Assembly (NCBI RefSeq): GCF_024172095.1
Contig: NZ_JAMZDX010000002.1
Coordinates: 1,426,001-1,490,000, forward strand
Direction of reading: 5' to 3'
Source: Kitasatospora cinereorecta
GTDB taxonomy: Bacteria > Actinomycetota > Actinomycetes > Streptomycetales > Streptomycetaceae
Length of the DNA: 64,000 nucleotides
Shown here: piece by piece, positions 1 through 9,123 of the stretch
Position numbering within the stretch: position 1 is the first letter of the stretch
How the letters are laid out: each line of letters starts with the position of its first letter
Notes under the pieces: model-generated
The model's database searches: none
Told to the model about the DNA's origin: nothing
Seen by the model: only the letters and a program-made list of their open reading frames with translations
Program-made: the position numbers and the translations under genes

Positions 1-253
1 ACACGTCGGCGGCGAACGCCATCGTCTCGAGCAGCAGGTGCGGTTCGAGCCCGGAGACGTAGGTGCCGTCACCCTGCTTGGGGACGAGGATGCGCAGTGC
101 CGTCAGGGCCCGTACGGCCTCGCGGAGGGAGTTGCGGGACAGGCCCAGCTGGTCGGCGAGGTCCGCCTCGTTGGGCAGCCGGGATCCGGGCTCGAGGAGT
201 CCGGAGACGATCATGTCCTTGATCTTGTCGATGGCCTGGTCCGTCACCGCCAT
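1..253 (-). CDS. FadR-family GntR transcriptional regulator (3' part outside window)
   Basis: This is the N-terminal 84 residues of a GntR-type regulator; the effector-binding C-terminal domain lies beyond the left edge. The start is ATG at 253, preceded by AAGGAGG with 7-nt spacing. The winged-helix is clear: residues around SRLPNEADLADQLGLSRNSL form the recognition helix, followed by the QGDGTYV wing. It lies just downstream of the sugar ABC permease on the same strand and probably ends that operon. It is closely similar to the regulator at 12452-13177 (both share IDKIK-MIVSG, LGLSRNSLREAV and QGDGTYV), so the two are paralogues flanking the fucose locus. The inferred role is sugar-responsive repression of the transporter and catabolic operon. 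Confidence 0.85.
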   Translation of the reverse strand, partial: MAVTDQAIDKIKDMIVSGLLEPGSRLPNEADLADQLGLSRNSLREAVRALTALRILVPKQGDGTYVSGLEPHLLLETMAFAADV

Positions 254-311
254 GATGTCGCCTCCTTCGCCGTGACGCGTTCAGTCAGGTCGGGTGGGCT
301 CGGCAGGCTCG

Positions 312-1343
312 TCATTCCTGCTTCTCGCCGGAGGCGAAGCGGGAGATGATCAGGGCGACGATGATGATCGCGCCGTTGAGGAACTGGTTCCACAACGGCG
401 GTACGCCGGCCAGGGTCATGACGTTGACCACGAGTTGGAGGGTCAGCACGCCGGTGAGGGCACCGAAGAGGGTGCCGCGGCCGCCGTTGAGGCTCACGCC
501 GCCGATGACGGTGGCGGCGAAGACCTGGAAGATCCAGCCGTTGCCCTGGTCGGCGGAGATGGAGCCGTAGTGGCCGGTGTAGAGGATGCCGGCGAAGGCG
601 GCGAGCAGGCTGCCGAGGATCAGGACGGTCCAGGTGATCCGGTCGACGCGGATGCCGGCGGCGCGGGCGGCCTCGGCGTTGCCGCCGATCGCGTACAGGG
701 CGCGGCCGTGGCGCAGCCAGGCGAGGGCGCAGCCGCCGGCCGCGAACAGCAGCGCGCAGATCCAGATCGCGGCGGGGACGCCGAGCCAGCCGGTGCGGCC
801 GAGGTAGGTGAAGGAGCCGGGCAGGTTGACGATCGACTGGCCCTGGGAGATGGCGACCTGGAGTCCGCGCAGCAGGGTGAGGGCGCCGAGGGTGACGATG
901 AAGCCGTTGAGGCGCAGCTTGAGGATCAGGAAGCCGTTGATCGCGCCGATGAGGGCGCCGACCGTGAGGCACAGCGGGATGGCCGTCCAGGACGCGAGGA
1001 GCCCGAGGCCGTTGAAGCGGGCGCCGTGATCGGGCAGGACGAGCCAGACGGCGATGACCGGGGCGACGCCGATGGTGGACTCCAGGGAGAGGTCCATCCG
1101 GCCGGCGATCAGGATCAGTGCCTCGGCGAGGACGAGCAGGCTGAGTTCGGTGGCCTGCTGTCCGACGCCGAGGAGGTTGTCGGAGGTGAGGAAGGCGGGC
1201 GAGACGGCGAAGCCGATGACGCCGAGGACGAGCAGGACCGGGACGAGCGACAGGTCGCGGTAGCGGGCGAGGTCGAATCGGCGGCCGGGGGGTGTGGCGT
1301 TGGCGGGGGCCGAGTGCGGGCGGACCTCAGTGGTGGGAGTCAT
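312..1343 (-). CDS. sugar ABC transporter permease (RbsC/FucABC-type)
   Basis: Membrane permease of the BPD_transp_2 (RbsC/AraH) family, 343 aa. The ATG at 1343 was chosen because the open frame upstream of it is non-native sequence and this start overlaps the end of the ATPase gene by 17 bp, implying translational coupling. Multiple hydrophobic helices are visible, including SLVPVLLVLGVIGFAVS near residue 30 and the family loop GGVSLNGGRGTLFGALTGV near the C-terminus. With the ATPase and binding protein it forms a complete importer for a monosaccharide. The divergent operon makes L-fucose or a related 6-deoxysugar the likely cargo; this is inference from context. Confidence 0.9.
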   Translation of the reverse strand: MTPTTEVRPHSAPANATPPGRRFDLARYRDLSLVPVLLVLGVIGFAVSPAFLTSDNLLGVGQQATELSLLVLAEALILIAGRMDLSLESTIGVAPVIAVWLVLPDHGARFNGLGLLASWTAIPLCLTVGALIGAINGFLILKLRLNGFIVTLGALTLLRGLQVAISQGQSIVNLPGSFTYLGRTGWLGVPAAIWICALLFAAGGCALAWLRHGRALYAIGGNAEAARAAGIRVDRITWTVLILGSLLAAFAGILYTGHYGSISADQGNGWIFQVFAATVIGGVSLNGGRGTLFGALTGVLTLQLVVNVMTLAGVPPLWNQFLNGAIIIVALIISRFASGEKQE

Positions 1344-2883
1344 TGCGTTCCTTCGGGTCGGTCGGGCCGGCCATGCCCTCCATGGCTGCGACCAGCTGTT
1401 CGTCGCTCCAGCCGTCGGTGAATTCGGCGACCACACGGCCGTGGAACATGGCCACGACCCGGTCGCAGACCCGCAGGTCGTCGAGTTCGTCGGACACGAT
1501 CAGTGCGGTCTTCCCGGCGTCGGCCACCTCGCGGACGGTACCGAGCAGGGACTCCTTGGACTTGATGTCGACGCCGTTGGTCGGCCGGATGGCGACCAGG
1601 ACGTGCGGCTCGGTGGCGAGCGCCCGGGCGATGACGACCTTCTGCTGGTTGCCGCCGGACAGCGCCGAGACGGGGGTCGCGGGGCCGGGGGTCTTGATGT
1701 CCAGGTCGGTGATCATGCGCTGGGCGAAGACCCGGGTGCGCGAGGGCAGCACCGTGCCGTACGGGCCGAGCCGGCCGGTGACGGTGAGGGTGGCGTTCTC
1801 GGCGACGCTGCGCTGCGGGACGAGGCCCTGGATGTGCCGGTCCTCGGGGACGAAGCCGATGCCGGCGGCGAGGGCGGCGGGAACGCGTCCGGTGCGCACC
1901 GGACGCCCGGCCACGGTGATCGCGCCGGTCTGCGGGCGGTGCAGGCCGGCCAGGGTCTCGCCGAGCTGCACGTTGCCGCTGGCAGCGGCGCCGGCCAGGC
2001 CCACCACCTCGCCGGCCCGCGCGGAGAGAGTGACGTCCTGGTAGGCACCGGCCAGGCCGAGGCCGACGACGTCGAGCAGGGTGTCGCCGGTGGTCCGCGC
2101 CCGGCCGCGAACCGACCAGGACGGTTCGGTGCCGCCGGTGCTCTCCCCGGTCATCGCCTCCACCAGGGCGTGCTGCCCGAGGTCGGCGACCGGCGCGGTG
2201 ACGATGTGCCGGGCGTCGCGGTAGACCGTGACGGTGGTGCAGAGCTCGTAGACCTCCTGCAGGTGGTGCGAGATGAACAGGAAGGCGACACCCTGCCGCT
2301 GGAGTTCCCGAAGCTTGTCGAAGAGCTTCTCGATGCCGCGGGCGTCGAGCTTGGCGGTGGGCTCGTCGAGGATGATGAAGCGGGCGCCGAAGGACAGCGC
2401 CCGGGCGATCTCGACGAACTGACGCTGTTCGACGGTCAGTTCCTCGGCGCGGGCGGTCGGGTCGACGTCCACACCGTACTCGGCGAGGAGTTCGGTGGCG
2501 CGGCGGCGCAGCTGCTTCCAGCTGATCGGGCGCAGGGCGCCGGCGCTCTGCCGGTCCAGGAAGAGGTTCTCCGCGACGGTCAGCGCAGGAATGATGGTGG
2601 AGCGCTGGTAGACGCAGGCGACCTTGGAACGCCATGCCTCGGTGTCGCCGGGGGCCGGTGCCGGCTCGCCGTTGAAGCGCAGGGTCCCGGTGTCGGGCTG
2701 CTGGAGGCCGGTGAGGATCGAGACGAGGGTGGACTTGCCCGCGCCGTTGCGGCCGACCAGGGCGTGCGACTCGCCGGGTGCGACCGAGATGCGGGCGTCG
2801 CTGAGGGCGACGGTGGCGCCGAAGCGCTTGCTGATCCCGTCGGCGTCGACGACGGGGCCCCGGACGGGGCTGGGGTCCGCCAT
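1327..2883 (-). CDS. sugar ABC transporter ATP-binding protein (RbsA/MglA-type, two nucleotide-binding domains)
   Basis: A 518-aa duplicated ATPase. The first half has a canonical Walker A (GRNGAGKST, about residue 43) and Walker B (FIILDEPTAKLD). The second half has the degenerate P-loop usual for this family (GLAGAAASGNVQ) but an intact signature LSGGNQQKVVIARAL. The length fits RbsA (about 500 aa). It energises the permease encoded immediately downstream, whose start it overlaps. Start ATG at 2883. The second-half Walker B reads VLVAIRPTNGVD, where the usual DEPT is IRPT, also a family-typical relaxation. Membrane-associated on the cytoplasmic side. Confidence 0.93.
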   Translation of the reverse strand: MADPSPVRGPVVDADGISKRFGATVALSDARISVAPGESHALVGRNGAGKSTLVSILTGLQQPDTGTLRFNGEPAPAPGDTEAWRSKVACVYQRSTIIPALTVAENLFLDRQSAGALRPISWKQLRRRATELLAEYGVDVDPTARAEELTVEQRQFVEIARALSFGARFIILDEPTAKLDARGIEKLFDKLRELQRQGVAFLFISHHLQEVYELCTTVTVYRDARHIVTAPVADLGQHALVEAMTGESTGGTEPSWSVRGRARTTGDTLLDVVGLGLAGAYQDVTLSARAGEVVGLAGAAASGNVQLGETLAGLHRPQTGAITVAGRPVRTGRVPAALAAGIGFVPEDRHIQGLVPQRSVAENATLTVTGRLGPYGTVLPSRTRVFAQRMITDLDIKTPGPATPVSALSGGNQQKVVIARALATEPHVLVAIRPTNGVDIKSKESLLGTVREVADAGKTALIVSDELDDLRVCDRVVAMFHGRVVAEFTDGWSDEQLVAAMEGMAGPTDPKERNDSHH

Positions 2884-2959
2884 GGCGGCGTGTCCTTTCC
2901 GCAGGGTTCCGTGAGCGGCGGCGTCGCGGTCTGCCGCCGCTCACGGCTGGTCGTGGGGA

Positions 2960-4009
2960 CTACTTGCTGACGCTGTTGCCCCAGAGGGACTTGTCGTCGA
3001 CGTTGTCCTTGGTGACCAGCGGCGCGGGGAGCTGGTCCTCCAGGCCGTTCGGCAGCTGGATGATGGTCGACTGGTGGTCCGTCGGACCGGCCTGGAAGGT
3101 CTTGCCCTCGGCCGCGGCCTGCGCGTAGAACAGGGCGTACTTGGCGTAGAGGTCGGCCGGCTGGGAGACGGTGGCGTCGATGTCGCCCTTGCGGATCGCG
3201 TCGAACTCCTGCGGGATGCCGTCGTTGGAGATGATGGCGATGTGGCCCGGGGTACCGGCGGGCTTGAGCAAGCCCTTCTGCTGGAGCAGGGCGAGGGTGG
3301 GCTGCAGGAAGACGCCGCCGGCCTGCATGTAGATGCCGTTCAGGTCCGGGTTGGCGGCCAGGGTGGACTGGAGCTTGGCGGAGGCGACGTCGCCCTTCCA
3401 GTCGGTGGCCAGCTCGATCACCTGGATGCCGGGGAACTTCTCCTTCATGCAGGCGGCGAACGCCTCGGAGCGGTCGCGGCCGTTGATGGAGCTGAGCGCT
3501 CCCTGGAACTCCGCGACCTTGCCCTTGCCGCCGAGCTGCCGGCCGAGGAACTCGCAGGCCTTGGTGCCGTACGCCTTGTTGTCGGCGCGCACCACCATGT
3601 AGACGTTGCCCTTGTCGGGGCGGGTGTCGACGCTGACCACCGGGATCTTCTTCGCGGACAGCTGGTCGAGGGTGGAGGCGACGGCGCCGGTGTCCTGCGG
3701 GGCCATGACGACGGCCTTGGCTCCGGTGTTCTGGAAGACCTGGACGTTGGCGACCAGCTTGGTGACGTCGTTCTGCGAGTTGCTCACCGGCAGGGTGTTG
3801 AGGCCCTGCGAGGAGACGTCCTGCTTGAGGTACTGCGCGTAGGAGTTCCAGAAGTCGGAGTCCGCGCGGGGCAGGTCGATGCCGAGGGCCGGCTTGCCGC
3901 CGGAGGCGGCGGAGTTCGCGTCGCTGCCGCGGTTGCAGGCCGTGGCGAACCCCGCCAGGACGACCATGGTGGCGGCCGCGGCCGCGATTCTGGAGGAGCG
4001 AGGCTTCAT
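2960..4009 (-). CDS. sugar ABC transporter substrate-binding lipoprotein (RbsB-type)
   Basis: A 349-aa periplasmic-binding-protein-like (Peripla_BP_4) lipoprotein. The signal peptide ends in a lipobox, GFATAC, with Cys about residue 25 for lipid anchoring to the membrane. The mature part begins with a Ser/Gly-rich stretch, then the two-lobe ribose-binding fold (ALGIDLPRADSDFW, AKAVVMAPQDTGAV, NGRDRSEAFAACM). Start ATG at 4009 with GGAG 8 nt upstream. It is the first gene of the leftward transporter operon and is divergent from the fucose catabolic operon, across a 417-bp regulatory region. Ligand: probably L-fucose, inferred from context only. Confidence 0.92.
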   Translation of the reverse strand: MKPRSSRIAAAAATMVVLAGFATACNRGSDANSAASGGKPALGIDLPRADSDFWNSYAQYLKQDVSSQGLNTLPVSNSQNDVTKLVANVQVFQNTGAKAVVMAPQDTGAVASTLDQLSAKKIPVVSVDTRPDKGNVYMVVRADNKAYGTKACEFLGRQLGGKGKVAEFQGALSSINGRDRSEAFAACMKEKFPGIQVIELATDWKGDVASAKLQSTLAANPDLNGIYMQAGGVFLQPTLALLQQKGLLKPAGTPGHIAIISNDGIPQEFDAIRKGDIDATVSQPADLYAKYALFYAQAAAEGKTFQAGPTDHQSTIIQLPNGLEDQLPAPLVTKDNVDDKSLWGNSVSK

Positions 4010-4127
4010 GGTGCTGATCTCCTTGGCTGGTGGGCCGCTGCCGGGGGCGGTGGGGGTGGCCCGGGGTGCCGCACGGACCGGCGCCGGGACGGCGGTGGCT
4101 GGTGCAGCCGACAGCCGCTGGGCGACA

Positions 4128-4151
4128 CCGCAATCATCGGAGCGATTGCGG
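4128..4151. promoter_or_regulatory. inverted repeat in the divergent transporter/fucose-operon promoter region
   Basis: Perfect 8-bp arms CCGCAATC (4128-4135) and GATTGCGG (4144-4151) separated by 8 nt. The spacer and flank contain CATCGGA, the same heptamer found in both arms of the larger inverted repeat at 4310-4380. The site lies 119 bp upstream of the binding-protein start. It is a candidate operator for the FadR-type regulators of this locus. Confidence 0.45.
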
Positions 4152-4309
4152 CAACGAGGACCTTACGAGCCTGAAACAGTGCTGACAAGAGGAGACGTCG
4201 GACGAATGTGAAGCCGCGGCGCACGGGCTTCAGCACCTGTGCCGCAGCCACTCCGATCTCCGTGGCAGACCTGCGCCTTTCAGGGGTCCGGCACGATCGG
4301 GCGCAGGAA

Positions 4310-4380
4310 ACATCGGAGGAATCCTTGCGGTCGGCAGCGGTCGCTCGTATGGTCGTCCGCACCGAGGATTCATCCGATGT
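4310..4380. promoter_or_regulatory. long inverted repeat upstream of the fucose catabolic operon
   Basis: The left arm ACATCGGAGGAATCCT (4310-4325) pairs with the right arm AGGATTCATCCGATGT (4365-4380), 15 of 16 positions. The arms are 39 nt apart, and the right one ends 46 bp before the first gene of the operon. The arrangement suggests a pair of operator half-sites or two regulator dimers. The rest of the 4010-4426 intergenic region holds the 4128-4151 repeat; I could not fix a -10/-35 pair. Confidence 0.5.
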
Positions 4381-4426
4381 GTCGGCTGGCGAGGGCGTTG
4401 TCCCACAGCCCGACGGGAGGCCAGAC

Positions 4427-5278
4427 ATGAAGCTGATGCGGATCGGTGCGCCGGGAGCGGAGACTCCGGCAGTCCGCACCGACGACGGTGAGACCTACGC
4501 GCTCTCGGGCCTGACCCGGGACATCGACGGCGAGTTCTTCGCCACCGGCGGCACCGACCGGGCCCGGGCGGCGCTCGCCGAAGGCTCGCTGCCACGCATC
4601 GACGCGACCGGCCTGCGGATCGGTGCGCCCGTCGCCCGCCCGGGCAAGGTGGTGTGCGTCGGCCTCAACTACCGCGACCACGCCGAGGAGACGGGTGCCG
4701 CGATCCCGCCGCGTCCGGTGGTCTTCATGAAGGACGCCTCCACCGTGGTCGGCCCCTATGACCCGGTGCCGATTCCTCGCGGGTCCACCAAGACGGACTG
4801 GGAGGTCGAGCTCGCGGTGGTGATCGGAAGCGAGGCCCGCTACCTGGGCGATCCGTCCGAGGCGGCCGCCTGCATCGCCGGCTACGCGATCAGCAACGAC
4901 GTCTCCGAGCGGGAGTTCCAGCTCGAGTACTCCGCCCAGTGGGACCTCGGGAAGTCCTGCGAGGGCTTCAATCCGCTGGGGCCCTGGCTGGTCACCCCCG
5001 ACGAGGTCGGCGACCCCCAGTCGCTCGGTCTGCGCCTGGCGGTCAACGGCGACCCGCGCCAGAACGGCGACACCAAGAACATGATCTTCGACGTCGCGTA
5101 CCTCGTGTGGTACCTGAGCCAGTACATGGTGCTGCGCCCCGGCGACGTCATCAACACCGGCACCCCCGCCGGCGTCGCACTGGGCCTGCCCGGCACCCCC
5201 TACCTGCGGGAGGGCGACGTCGTCGAGCTGTCCATCGACGGCCTCGGCACCCAGCGCCAGACTTTCGTGAACGCGTGA
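4427..5278 (+). CDS. fumarylacetoacetate hydrolase-family protein, probable 2,4-diketo-3-deoxy-L-fuconate hydrolase
   Basis: A 283-aa member of the FAH (COG0179) superfamily. Start ATG at 4427, preceded by GGGAGG with 6-nt spacing; the frame is open further upstream but without a ribosome site. Metal ligands are visible as the ExE pair in DWEVELAVV (E126, E128) and D158 in SNDVSEREF, with the core LNYRDHAEE and [11 protein letters not shown]. In the L-fucose oxidative route this family hydrolyses the C4-oxidised 2-keto-3-deoxyfuconate to pyruvate and L-lactate. It is the first gene of the nine-gene operon, and the LutABC genes downstream would use the lactate. Alternative: another acylpyruvate-type hydrolase, but the neighbours argue for the fucose role. 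Confidence 0.85.
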   Translation: MKLMRIGAPGAETPAVRTDDGETYALSGLTRDIDGEFFATGGTDRARAALAEGSLPRIDATGLRIGAPVARPGKVVCVGLNYRDHAEETGAAIPPRPVVFMKDASTVVGPYDPVPIPRGSTKTDWEVELAVVIGSEARYLGDPSEAAACIAGYAISNDVSEREFQLEYSAQWDLGKSCEGFNPLGPWLVTPDEVGDPQSLGLRLAVNGDPRQNGDTKNMIFDVAYLVWYLSQYMVLRPGDVINTGTPAGVALGLPGTPYLREGDVVELSIDGLGTQRQTFVNA

Positions 5279-5289
5279 AAGGCACCGCC

Positions 5290-6630
5290 ATGACCGCCAC
5301 AACAGCGCGGATCACCGCCGTCGACACCTATGACGTCCGCTTCCCGACCTCGCGGGAGCTGGACGGGTCCGACGCGATGAACCCCGACCCCGACTACTCC
5401 GCCGCCTACCTGATCCTGCGCACCTCCGCAGGCGGCCACGAGGGCCACGGTTTCACCTTCACCATCGGGCGCGGCAACGACGTCCAGGTCGCCGCCATCG
5501 ACGCGCTGCGCGACCACGTCGTCGGACGGCCGGTCGCCGAGCTGTGCGCCGACCCCGGCTCGCTCTACCGCGACCTGATCGGTGACAGCCAGCTGCGCTG
5601 GCTCGGACCGGAGAAGGGGGTGATGCACATGGCCATCGGCGCCGTGGTCAACGCGGTGTGGGACCTGGCGGCCAAGCGGGAGGGCAAGCCGCTGTGGCAG
5701 CTCCTCGCCGACGCCGACCCGGCCTGGCTGGTCTCCCAGGTCGACTTCCGCTACCTCAGTGACGCGCTCACGCCCGAGGAGGCGTTGGCGCTGCTGCGCC
5801 GCGGCCGCCCGGGCGCCGCCGAGCGCCGTGCCGAGCTGCTGCGCCGCGGGTACCCCGCCTACACCACCTCGCCCGGCTGGCTCGGCTACTCCGACGAGAA
5901 GCTGACCCGCCTCGCCAAGCAGGCGGTCGCCGACGGTTTCACCCAGATCAAGCTGAAGGTCGGCGCCGACCTGGCCGACGACATCCGCCGCTGCCGCACC
6001 GCCCGCGAGGCCGTCGGCCCGGACCTCCGCATCGCGATCGACGCCAACCAGCGCTGGGACGTCGCCGAAGCGATCGAGTGGACCAACGCGCTGGCGGAAT
6101 TCGACCCGTACTGGATCGAGGAGCCCACCAGCCCCGACGACATCCTCGGCCACGCCGCCGTCCGCCGCGGCGTCCACCCGGTCAAGGTCGCCACCGGCGA
6201 GCACGTCCAGAACCGCATCGTCTTCAAGCAGCTCCTCCAGGCCGGCGCGATCGACGTCCTGCAGCTCGACTCCGCCAGGGTCGCCGGCGTCAACGAGAAC
6301 CTCGCGATCCTGCTGCTCGCCGCCAAGTTCGGGGTGCCGGTCTGCCCGCACGCGGGCGGCGTGGGCCTGTGCGAGCTGGTCCAGCACCTGTCGATGTTCG
6401 ACTACGTCGCCCTGTCCGGCACCACCGAGGACCGGGTGATCGAGTACGTCGACCACCTCCACCAGCACTTCCTCGACCCGGTGGTGATCGACAACGGCCA
6501 CTACCGGGCACCCACCGCCCCCGGCTTCTCCGCCGCCATGCACCAGGCGAGCATCGACACCTACCGCTATCCCGACGGCGCATTCTGGGCCACCGACCGG
6601 GCGCGCACGGATGCGGGGGAGCGTTCATGA
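5290..6630 (+). CDS. L-fuconate dehydratase (enolase superfamily)
   Basis: A 446-aa enolase-superfamily enzyme of the FucD type. It removes water from L-fuconate to give 2-keto-3-deoxy-L-fuconate. The KxK catalytic motif IKLKV (K221, K223), the metal ligands D251 (AIDANQRW), E277 (WIEEPTSP) and E304 (ATGEHV), and the general-base H354 (CPHAGGVG) are all present and spaced as in the family. Length matches the usual about 440 aa. Start ATG at 5290, 11 bp after the hydrolase gene. The end overlaps the next gene by 4 bp (ATGA). D-galactonate or other acid-sugar dehydratase activity is the main alternative. Confidence 0.92.
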   Translation: MTATTARITAVDTYDVRFPTSRELDGSDAMNPDPDYSAAYLILRTSAGGHEGHGFTFTIGRGNDVQVAAIDALRDHVVGRPVAELCADPGSLYRDLIGDSQLRWLGPEKGVMHMAIGAVVNAVWDLAAKREGKPLWQLLADADPAWLVSQVDFRYLSDALTPEEALALLRRGRPGAAERRAELLRRGYPAYTTSPGWLGYSDEKLTRLAKQAVADGFTQIKLKVGADLADDIRRCRTAREAVGPDLRIAIDANQRWDVAEAIEWTNALAEFDPYWIEEPTSPDDILGHAAVRRGVHPVKVATGEHVQNRIVFKQLLQAGAIDVLQLDSARVAGVNENLAILLLAAKFGVPVCPHAGGVGLCELVQHLSMFDYVALSGTTEDRVIEYVDHLHQHFLDPVVIDNGHYRAPTAPGFSAAMHQASIDTYRYPDGAFWATDRARTDAGERS

Positions 6631-7388
6631 CCAGCGACCTCGACGGGCTCACCGCCCTGGTCACCGGCGGCGCCTCCGGCATCGGCCTGGCCACCGCCCG
6701 ACTGCTCGGCGAGCGCGGAGCGAGGGTCGCCGTCCTGGACCTCGATCCGAGCGCGCTCGGCGAACCGCTGCGCGGCTTCACCGCCGACGTCGCCGACGAC
6801 CGCTCGGTGCGCTCGGCCGTCGAGAGGGCGGCCGAGGCGCTCGGCGGAGTCGACATCCTGGTCAACAACGCCGGCATCGGCGCCGCGGGGACCGTGGAGG
6901 ACAACCCGGACGAGCAGTGGCACCGGGTCCTGGACGTCAACGTGCTCGGCATCGTCCGCACCACCCGCGCCGCCCTGCCGTACCTGCGCCGATCGGCCTG
7001 CGCCTCCGTGGTCAACACCTGCTCCATCGCCGCCACCGCCGGCCTGCCGCAGCGCGCGCTGTACTCGGCCAGCAAGGGCGCGGTCCTGTCGCTCACCCTG
7101 GCCATGTCCGCCGACCACGTCCGCGAAGGAATCCGCGTCAACTGCGTCAACCCCGGCACGGTGGACACTCCGTGGGTCTCCCGGCTGCTCGACTCCGCCG
7201 CCGACCCGCAGGCCGAACGCGCCGCCCTGAGCGCCCGGCAGCCCACCGGACGCCTGGTCACCGCCGAGGAGGTCGCCGCCGCCATCGCGTACCTCGCCTC
7301 CCCGGCGGCCGGGTCCGTCACCGGCACCGCGCTCGCCGTCGACGGCGGCATGGCCGGCCTGCGCCTGCGACCGGAGCCGAAGCAGTGA
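6627..7388 (+). CDS. SDR oxidoreductase, probable 2-keto-3-deoxy-L-fuconate dehydrogenase
   Basis: A classical 253-aa short-chain dehydrogenase: nucleotide motif TGGASGIG near residue 13, NNAG in ILVNNAGIG, catalytic Ser in NTCSIAA and YSASK (Tyr-x3-Lys). It ends with the usual DGG motif. In the oxidative fucose route this step oxidises the C4 hydroxyl of 2-keto-3-deoxy-L-fuconate with NAD(P)+ to give the diketo acid that the FAH-family enzyme cleaves. The start ATG at 6627 overlaps the dehydratase stop (ATGA), so the two are translationally coupled. Substrate is inferred from operon position. Confidence 0.87.
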   Translation: MTSDLDGLTALVTGGASGIGLATARLLGERGARVAVLDLDPSALGEPLRGFTADVADDRSVRSAVERAAEALGGVDILVNNAGIGAAGTVEDNPDEQWHRVLDVNVLGIVRTTRAALPYLRRSACASVVNTCSIAATAGLPQRALYSASKGAVLSLTLAMSADHVREGIRVNCVNPGTVDTPWVSRLLDSAADPQAERAALSARQPTGRLVTAEEVAAAIAYLASPAAGSVTGTALAVDGGMAGLRLRPEPKQ

Positions 7389-8383
7389 ACCCGCGCCACC
7401 GCCCGCTCGGCCGCAGCGGCGTCCGGGTCGGCGAACTCGCCTTCGGCGCCGCCGGCATCGGCAACCTGTTCACCCAGGTCACCGACGCCCAGGCCGAACA
7501 GGCCGTCGCCGCCGCATGGGAGGCAGGCGTGCGGTACTTCGACACCGCCCCCCACTACGGCCTCGGCCTGTCCGAGCGCCGACTCGGCGAGGCGCTGCGC
7601 AGCATGCCCCGGGACGAGTACACCCTGTCCACGAAGGTCGGACGACTGCTGGAGCCGACCCCCGTCACCGGCGGCGACGACCTCGCCAACGGCTTCGCCG
7701 TGCCCGCCACCCACCGCCGCGTCTGGGACTTCAGTGCCCAGGGGGTACGCCGCTCGATCGAGGACAGCCTGGAACGGCTCGGCCTGGACCGGATCGACAT
7801 CGCCTACCTCCACGACCCCGACGACCACGCCGACCAGGCCCTCACCGAGGCCTACCCGGAGCTCGAACGGCTGCGCGCCGAGGGGCTGGTCGGCGTAATC
7901 GGCGTCGGCATGAACCAGGCCGAACTGCTCACCCGGTTCGTCCGCGACACCGACATCGACGCCGTCCTGCTGGCCGGCCGCTACAGCCTCCTCGACCAGC
8001 GCGGCCTGACCGAACTCCTGCCGCTGGCCCAGCAGCGCGGCGTCGGCGTCGTCATCGGCGGAGTCTTCAACTCCGGACTGCTCGCCGACCCGCGCCCCGG
8101 CGCCACCTTCGACTACACCACCGCCCCCGACGACCTGCTCGCGCGCGCCCTCGACCTCAAAGCCGTCTGCGAGAAGCACGGCGTGCCCCTGCGCGCCGCG
8201 GCCCTGCGCTTTCCGTTCGGGCACCCGGCCGTGGCGAGCGTCCTGGTCGGCACCCGTAGCGCCCGCGAGGTCCGGGACGCCGCGGACATGCTCCACCACC
8301 CCATTCCGGCGGCGCTCTGGGCAGACCTCAAGGACCGCGGACTGCTGCCCCCGGACGTCCCGACGCCCGAGGAGGTGACCTGA
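7385..8383 (+). CDS. aldo/keto reductase, probable L-fucose 1-dehydrogenase
   Basis: A 332-aa aldo/keto reductase (COG0667 type). Motifs: FDTAPHYGLGLSERRLGEAL carries the catalytic Asp and Tyr, TKVGR the Lys, and YLHDPDDH the His. In the Xanthomonas-type L-fucose pathway this family oxidises L-fucose to L-fucono-1,5-lactone; D-threo-aldose dehydrogenase is a synonym for the same activity. Start GTG at 7385 overlaps the previous stop (GTGA). The end overlaps the lutA start by one base (TGATG). Confidence 0.87.
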   Translation: MNPRHRPLGRSGVRVGELAFGAAGIGNLFTQVTDAQAEQAVAAAWEAGVRYFDTAPHYGLGLSERRLGEALRSMPRDEYTLSTKVGRLLEPTPVTGGDDLANGFAVPATHRRVWDFSAQGVRRSIEDSLERLGLDRIDIAYLHDPDDHADQALTEAYPELERLRAEGLVGVIGVGMNQAELLTRFVRDTDIDAVLLAGRYSLLDQRGLTELLPLAQQRGVGVVIGGVFNSGLLADPRPGATFDYTTAPDDLLARALDLKAVCEKHGVPLRAAALRFPFGHPAVASVLVGTRSAREVRDAADMLHHPIPAALWADLKDRGLLPPDVPTPEEVT

Positions 8384-9123
8384 TGCGCATCGCCCTGTTC
8401 ATCACCTGCTTCAACGACACCCTGTTTCCCGACACCGGCCGCGCGGTGGTGACCGTCCTCGAACGGCTCGGCCACCAGGTCGAGTTCCCCGAAGCGCAGA
8501 CCTGCTGCGGCCAGATGCAGTTCAACACCGGCTACCGGCCGGACGCGGTGCCGCTGGTCAGCGGGTTCGCCCGGACCTTCGGCGGGTACGACGCCGTCGT
8601 CACCCCGTCCGCCTCCTGCGCGGGCATGGTGCGCGACAACCACCCGGTGCTGGCCGAGCAGTACGGTCGTCGGCAGTTGCAGCAAGACGTGGCCGAACTC
8701 GTCCCCAGGGTGTACGAGTTCACCGAGTTCCTGACCGAGGTGCTGAAGGTCGAGGAGGTCGGAGCAGCGTTCCCCCGCCGAGTCGCCTACCATCCGACCT
8801 GCCACTCGCTGCGCGGGCTCCGGCTCGGCGACCGGCCCGAGCGACTGCTGCGCGCGGTCCGCGGGCTGGAGCTGGTCGAACTCCCGCGGGCTGACTCCTG
8901 CTGCGGCTTCGGCGGCACCTTCGCACTGAAGAACGCCGACACCTCGGCGGCCATGCTGGCCGACAAGACGGCCGCGATCACGGCGGTAGGAGCCGAGGTG
9001 CTGTGTGCCGCGGACAACTCCTGCCTGATACACATCGGCGGCGGCCTCTCCCGGCAGGGCTCGCCGGTACGCACGATGCATCTGGCCGAGATCCTGGCCG
9101 CCACGGAAGGAGACCGGGGATGA
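8383..9123 (+). CDS. lutA: lactate utilisation protein A (Fe-S oxidoreductase)
   Basis: A 246-aa protein with two CCG (Cys-rich) domains: TCCGQMQFNTGY near residue 46 and SCCGFGGTFALKN near residue 173. It is the LutA/LldE/YkgE subunit of the iron-sulfur L-lactate oxidase LutABC, which converts L-lactate to pyruvate. GAGGTG lies upstream of the ATG at 8383. Lying inside a fucose operon, it would dispose of the L-lactate released when the C6 acid is cleaved. Glycolate-oxidase-like alternatives are less likely because LutB and LutC follow directly. Confidence 0.92.
   Translation: MRIALFITCFNDTLFPDTGRAVVTVLERLGHQVEFPEAQTCCGQMQFNTGYRPDAVPLVSGFARTFGGYDAVVTPSASCAGMVRDNHPVLAEQYGRRQLQQDVAELVPRVYEFTEFLTEVLKVEEVGAAFPRRVAYHPTCHSLRGLRLGDRPERLLRAVRGLELVELPRADSCCGFGGTFALKNADTSAAMLADKTAAITAVGAEVLCAADNSCLIHIGGGLSRQGSPVRTMHLAEILAATEGDRG

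Noticed and set aside
294..2970. Long plus-strand open frames opposite the ABC transporter genes
   Set aside because: They are rich in Gly/Ala/Asp/Glu/Val or Arg/Pro without domain motifs, the usual antisense by-product of very GC-rich codons; the minus strand carries clear ABC motifs.
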